25,000 nt of DNA from contig WBZZ01005971.1 in the NCBI GenBank assembly GCA_019918135.1, positions 17,501 to 42,500 of the forward strand, given 5' to 3'. Each line of letters begins with the position of its first letter. The first letter of the stretch is position 1. The stretch comes from Paulinella micropora. Its lineage: Eukaryota > Cercozoa > Imbricatea > Euglyphida > Paulinellidae. Positions 22,967 through 25,000 of this stretch are shown in pieces. Position numbers and translations under genes: made by a program. The notes beneath the pieces are model-generated. The model was given only the letters and a program-made list of their open reading frames with translations. It was not told the DNA's origin and did no database searches.

Positions 22967-23152
22967 AAAATGATACTACTGGTGTGGATATTGATATGCA
23001 AATACTGCCAATAAAAGCTCAGAGTAAAGGTCTAAAAAATGCTGAGTGTTTACATGCCCAGTATATTGGCTGAGAAAAATATTTTTCTCGCTCTGATATG
23101 CAAATAATACAAATAAAATAAATAATTACTGATAATATAAAAATATTTTTCT
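22781..23152. repeat. ~150-bp direct repeat pair around a (GAAA)n tract
   Basis: 22781-22935 and 23006-23152 both start TGCCAATAAAAGCTCA and end AAAATATTTTTCT, with small indels and a few substitutions between. Each contains the self-complementary GAAAAATATTTTTC. A (GAAA)n microsatellite lies between them at about 22938-22977. Confidence 0.85.
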
Positions 23153-23232
23153 CAATAATATTGCGTCATGTGTTAGAAAGGAGTTTTGCAACTTTGTAGG
23201 AGAAAAAAAAAAGTTATGATGCATTTTAGGAA

Positions 23233-23559
23233 ATGGTGAAGCTCGTGCGTATCATTATGTATGAATATTCCGATTTGTATATTTCTAACATGTCTAATTA
23301 TAACTCGGCCCTTCCGCCCATGCAAACACTTCTGGCACATGCAACACTGCCCAACTTCCAACTTGTATGTGCGAAGTTCCCAGTGCTTCGTTCTCAGCGA
23401 AAGATGATCCTTATTGCTTTATGGAGAAGCTCGGTCGAACTCATTAAGAGCTTAGAGCTTTCTAAAGCTCTCAGTGAGAGATTAGTCAACAACACACGTT
23501 CTGGACCCAAAGATTGGTTGAGAACGAAGCGCTTGAAGTCCTTTTATCATCGTACTTAA
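23233..23559 (+). CDS. Unrecognised 108-residue ORF
   Basis: ATG at 23233 to a stop at 23557. The middle is Leu/Ser/Arg-rich (RKMILIALWRSSVELIKSLE) with helical character. The end is Lys/Arg-rich. No domain is recognised, and no splice sites or neighbouring conserved frames support it. Downstream (to 23690) the other frames remain partly open, so this could be a decayed fragment of a longer gene, but chance is equally likely. The rest of 23153-23927 shows nothing else. Confidence 0.2.
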   Translation: MVKLVRIIMYEYSDLYISNMSNYNSALPPMQTLLAHATLPNFQLVCAKFPVLRSQRKMILIALWRSSVELIKSLELSKALSERLVNNTRSGPKDWLRTKRLKSFYHRT

Positions 23560-23927
23560 GAACGAGGAACTTCTCATTTTCTCGATCAATCTTTGCGATG
23601 CGGCAATGCTGAGCACATCTTTTCAAAAGACCCTTGCATGGCCCGAAAGGTTAAGTCTGTGGCTGTTAAGTGACGAGCTCAGCATGGCCGTCTAACAAGA
23701 AAGGTCAACCGAGAAAGAAGAAATGCGTTGAAAGTGAGCTGGCGTCGCCCTTGCAATTAATTACTATATTCAGAAGTAGCAGGCAGCTTGGGAACTCACC
23801 ACGACATGCCGGTATTGACTCAGATATAAGTCAAAGTAGAGAAAGAATAGAGGTTATGAAGTAAATTCAGATATATGAACGAAAAGAGAACATAAGGGCT
23901 ACAGAATACCATGAGAATACTCCAACT

Positions 23928-24087
23928 CTATGTGCTGTTATGTGAGAAATTTGAAGGAGCTCGTCTCCAAAGCTATGTGCTGTTTTGAGTGACAACATTT
24001 GGAGTACAATCTACGTGCTGTTATGTGAGAAATTTAAAGGAGATCGTCTCCAAAGCTATGTGCTGTTTTGAGTGAGAACATTTGGAG
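23928..24087. repeat. 77-bp direct repeat, two copies with 83-bp period
   Basis: 23928-24004 and 24011-24087 match except for about four bases. Each unit itself starts both halves with CTA(T/C)GTGCTGTT and contains the small inverted repeat GGAG...CTCC. Confidence 0.85.
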
Positions 24088-24111
24088 GAGCGTCACAAGG
24101 CAGTGATAAAG

Positions 24112-24147
24112 CTTTTTTTTTTTTTTTTTGGTGGGGGGGGGGGGGGG
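24112..24147. repeat. Poly-T followed by poly-G
   Basis: A T run is followed by GGTG and a run of about 16 G. It could be a retroposon tail or a sequencing-difficult homopolymer; no element body is recognised. Confidence 0.8.
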
Positions 24148-24293
24148 TTGGTTGCAATCAGAGAAACAAGAGGAATACAAAAGTGACAAGGGGTTCATCA
24201 TTTGTTAACGTGCAGCTCGACGTGTGGCGCCGCTGCCGCCCCTGTGGCTTATATCTAACCCTTGCCTTGTTTCGCGTCTAAATTGGGACTCGG

Positions 24294-24366
24294 CGTCCAA
24301 TATTGGACGGTACTGTTTTTCACCTGGTTTTGCGCTTAAGGAATCCTTAAGCAACATAAACCCGGT
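24294..24366. other. Two perfect palindromes, the second in an extended hairpin
   Basis: CGTCCAATATTGGACG (24294-24309) is a perfect 16-bp palindrome. GCTTAAGGA/TCCTTAAGC (24334-24342 with 24344-24352) is a perfect 9-bp inverted repeat with a one-base centre. It is framed by CACCTGGTTT (24321-24330) and AAACCCGGTG, which pair at 9 of 10 positions. Confidence 0.7.
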
Positions 24367-24452
24367 GAAATTTCTTTTAAAAAAACGACTAGTGAATCCA
24401 GATTCGGACGCACAGGTTAAGGGTTAATTGAGATGCCACCTGGTTAGCCCGA

Positions 24453-24608
24453 GATGTAGGGCAAGGGAAGATAGGGCATGTAGGGCGGTGGCGAGCCCTG
24501 GCCAGCGTGGGCAGGGGTGAGGGAGGTAGGGATGTAGGGAAAGGGAAGGTAGGGCGTGTGGGGCGGTGGCGAGCCCTGGCCAGCGTGGGCAGGGGTGAGG
24601 GGGGTAGG
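24453..24608. repeat. 78-bp GC-rich tandem repeat, two units
   Basis: Two units with GATGTAGGG starts (24453 and 24531) share a long identical core containing GGCGGTGGCGAGCCCTGGCC. The first copies differ in a few bases near the start. Confidence 0.85.
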
Positions 24609-24651
24609 GCCGGTGAGCCCAAGGTGGACGGTAGTAAACGCCCACGCCTGC

Positions 24652-24752
24652 ATACATACATACATACATACATAACATACATAACATACATAACATACAT
24701 AACATATATAACATACATACATGCATACATACATACATACATACATACGCGG
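24652..24752. repeat. (CATA)n microsatellite with CATAACATA units
   Basis: CATA units alternate with CATAACATA decamer units, then pure CATA/CATG units to about 24748. Confidence 0.95.
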
Positions 24753-24807
24753 CAGGATGGGCACAGAGCCTGGTCACATCTTGGCATTGCCCTATATACA
24801 TATATTA

Positions 24808-24980
24808 CATACATCACAAACAATTTCATACATATACATACATAAGGGTTACATTCGGCTCCACCGCATAAATAAGCACACATATATTCCATTCCATTCC
24901 ATTCCATTCTATTGCATTCCATTATATTACATACATACATACCATACATACCATACATACATACATACATACATACATGC
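24808..24980. repeat. Degenerate CATA and (CATTC)n microsatellites
   Basis: Scattered CATA units, then CATTC pentamers at about 24885-24922, then CATA/CATAC units to about 24980. Confidence 0.9.
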
Positions 24981-25000
24981 ATACTGCGGCCAGTGCGATG

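Noticed and set aside
23590..23660. Possible zinc knuckle RCGNAEHIFSKDPC suggesting a Gag relic
   Set aside because: The first cysteine is missing and the last spacing is wrong; there is no surrounding Gag-like sequence.
24389..24982. 197-codon - strand frame with Met/Tyr/Val/Cys repeats
   Set aside because: It is the translation of the CATA and GC-rich tandem repeats and has no domain.

Overview
This window is eukaryotic and dominated by repeats. It has GT-AG introns packed with microsatellites (TTAC, TCTA, TC, TATG, GATA, CATA), one fragment of a probable host gene, and about 19 kb of LTR retrotransposons with Ty3-type and Ty1/copia-type proteins. The host lineage cannot be fixed from the sequence. 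A protist or algal genome is plausible, but this is inference.

Layout. 1-2543: exons of a probable Rab-like (RABL3-type) small GTPase on the + strand. One exon appears twice, and the introns are filled by microsatellites and a ~20-bp minisatellite; a GATA/GGTA array closes the region. 2547-13401: a nested pair of LTR elements, both on the - strand. The outer one (called P here) has ~270-bp LTRs (2547-2822 and 13133-13401), a primer-binding site and polypurine tract, but no recognisable genes. The inner one (Q, 2954-11343) is Ty3-like with 247-bp LTRs that differ at 4 positions and an ACAC target duplication. Q codes for a Gag with a CCCH finger and RGG tail, a protease-like protein, and a GPY/F integrase. 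I find no reverse transcriptase or RNase H. Its gag and protease frames are the same frame, separated by a single UGA followed by CGG, a known readthrough context.

13723-21966: a Ty1/copia element (R) on the + strand with 183/194-bp LTRs and a perfect GAAAT target duplication. Its leader carries five tandem stem-loops with a constant loop core and stems that change in a compensated way. Inside the pol region a ~1.9-kb block (about 18594-20490) lies in reverse orientation, so the integrase C-terminus and most of RT read on the - strand while the integrase core, RT end and RNase H read on the + strand. 22297-22532: the polypurine tract and 3' LTR of a further copia-like relative. 22533-25000: no recognised gene, with several direct repeats, palindromes and CATA/CATTC microsatellites.

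Relations. P, R and the 22.3-kb relic share the polypurine octamer AGGGGGAG. P and R also share a primer-site core, GGTTATRGAGCCTTG, that resembles the half-initiator-tRNA priming of Drosophila copia. P is therefore probably a short non-autonomous copia-group element that was later hit by Q. Hand-counted LTR divergence (Q ~1.6%, P ~5%, R ~6%) agrees with the nesting order. The most unusual points are the RT-less but apparently recently mobile Q, its UGA-CGG gag/pro junction, the covarying leader stem-loops of R, and the clean internal inversion of R.
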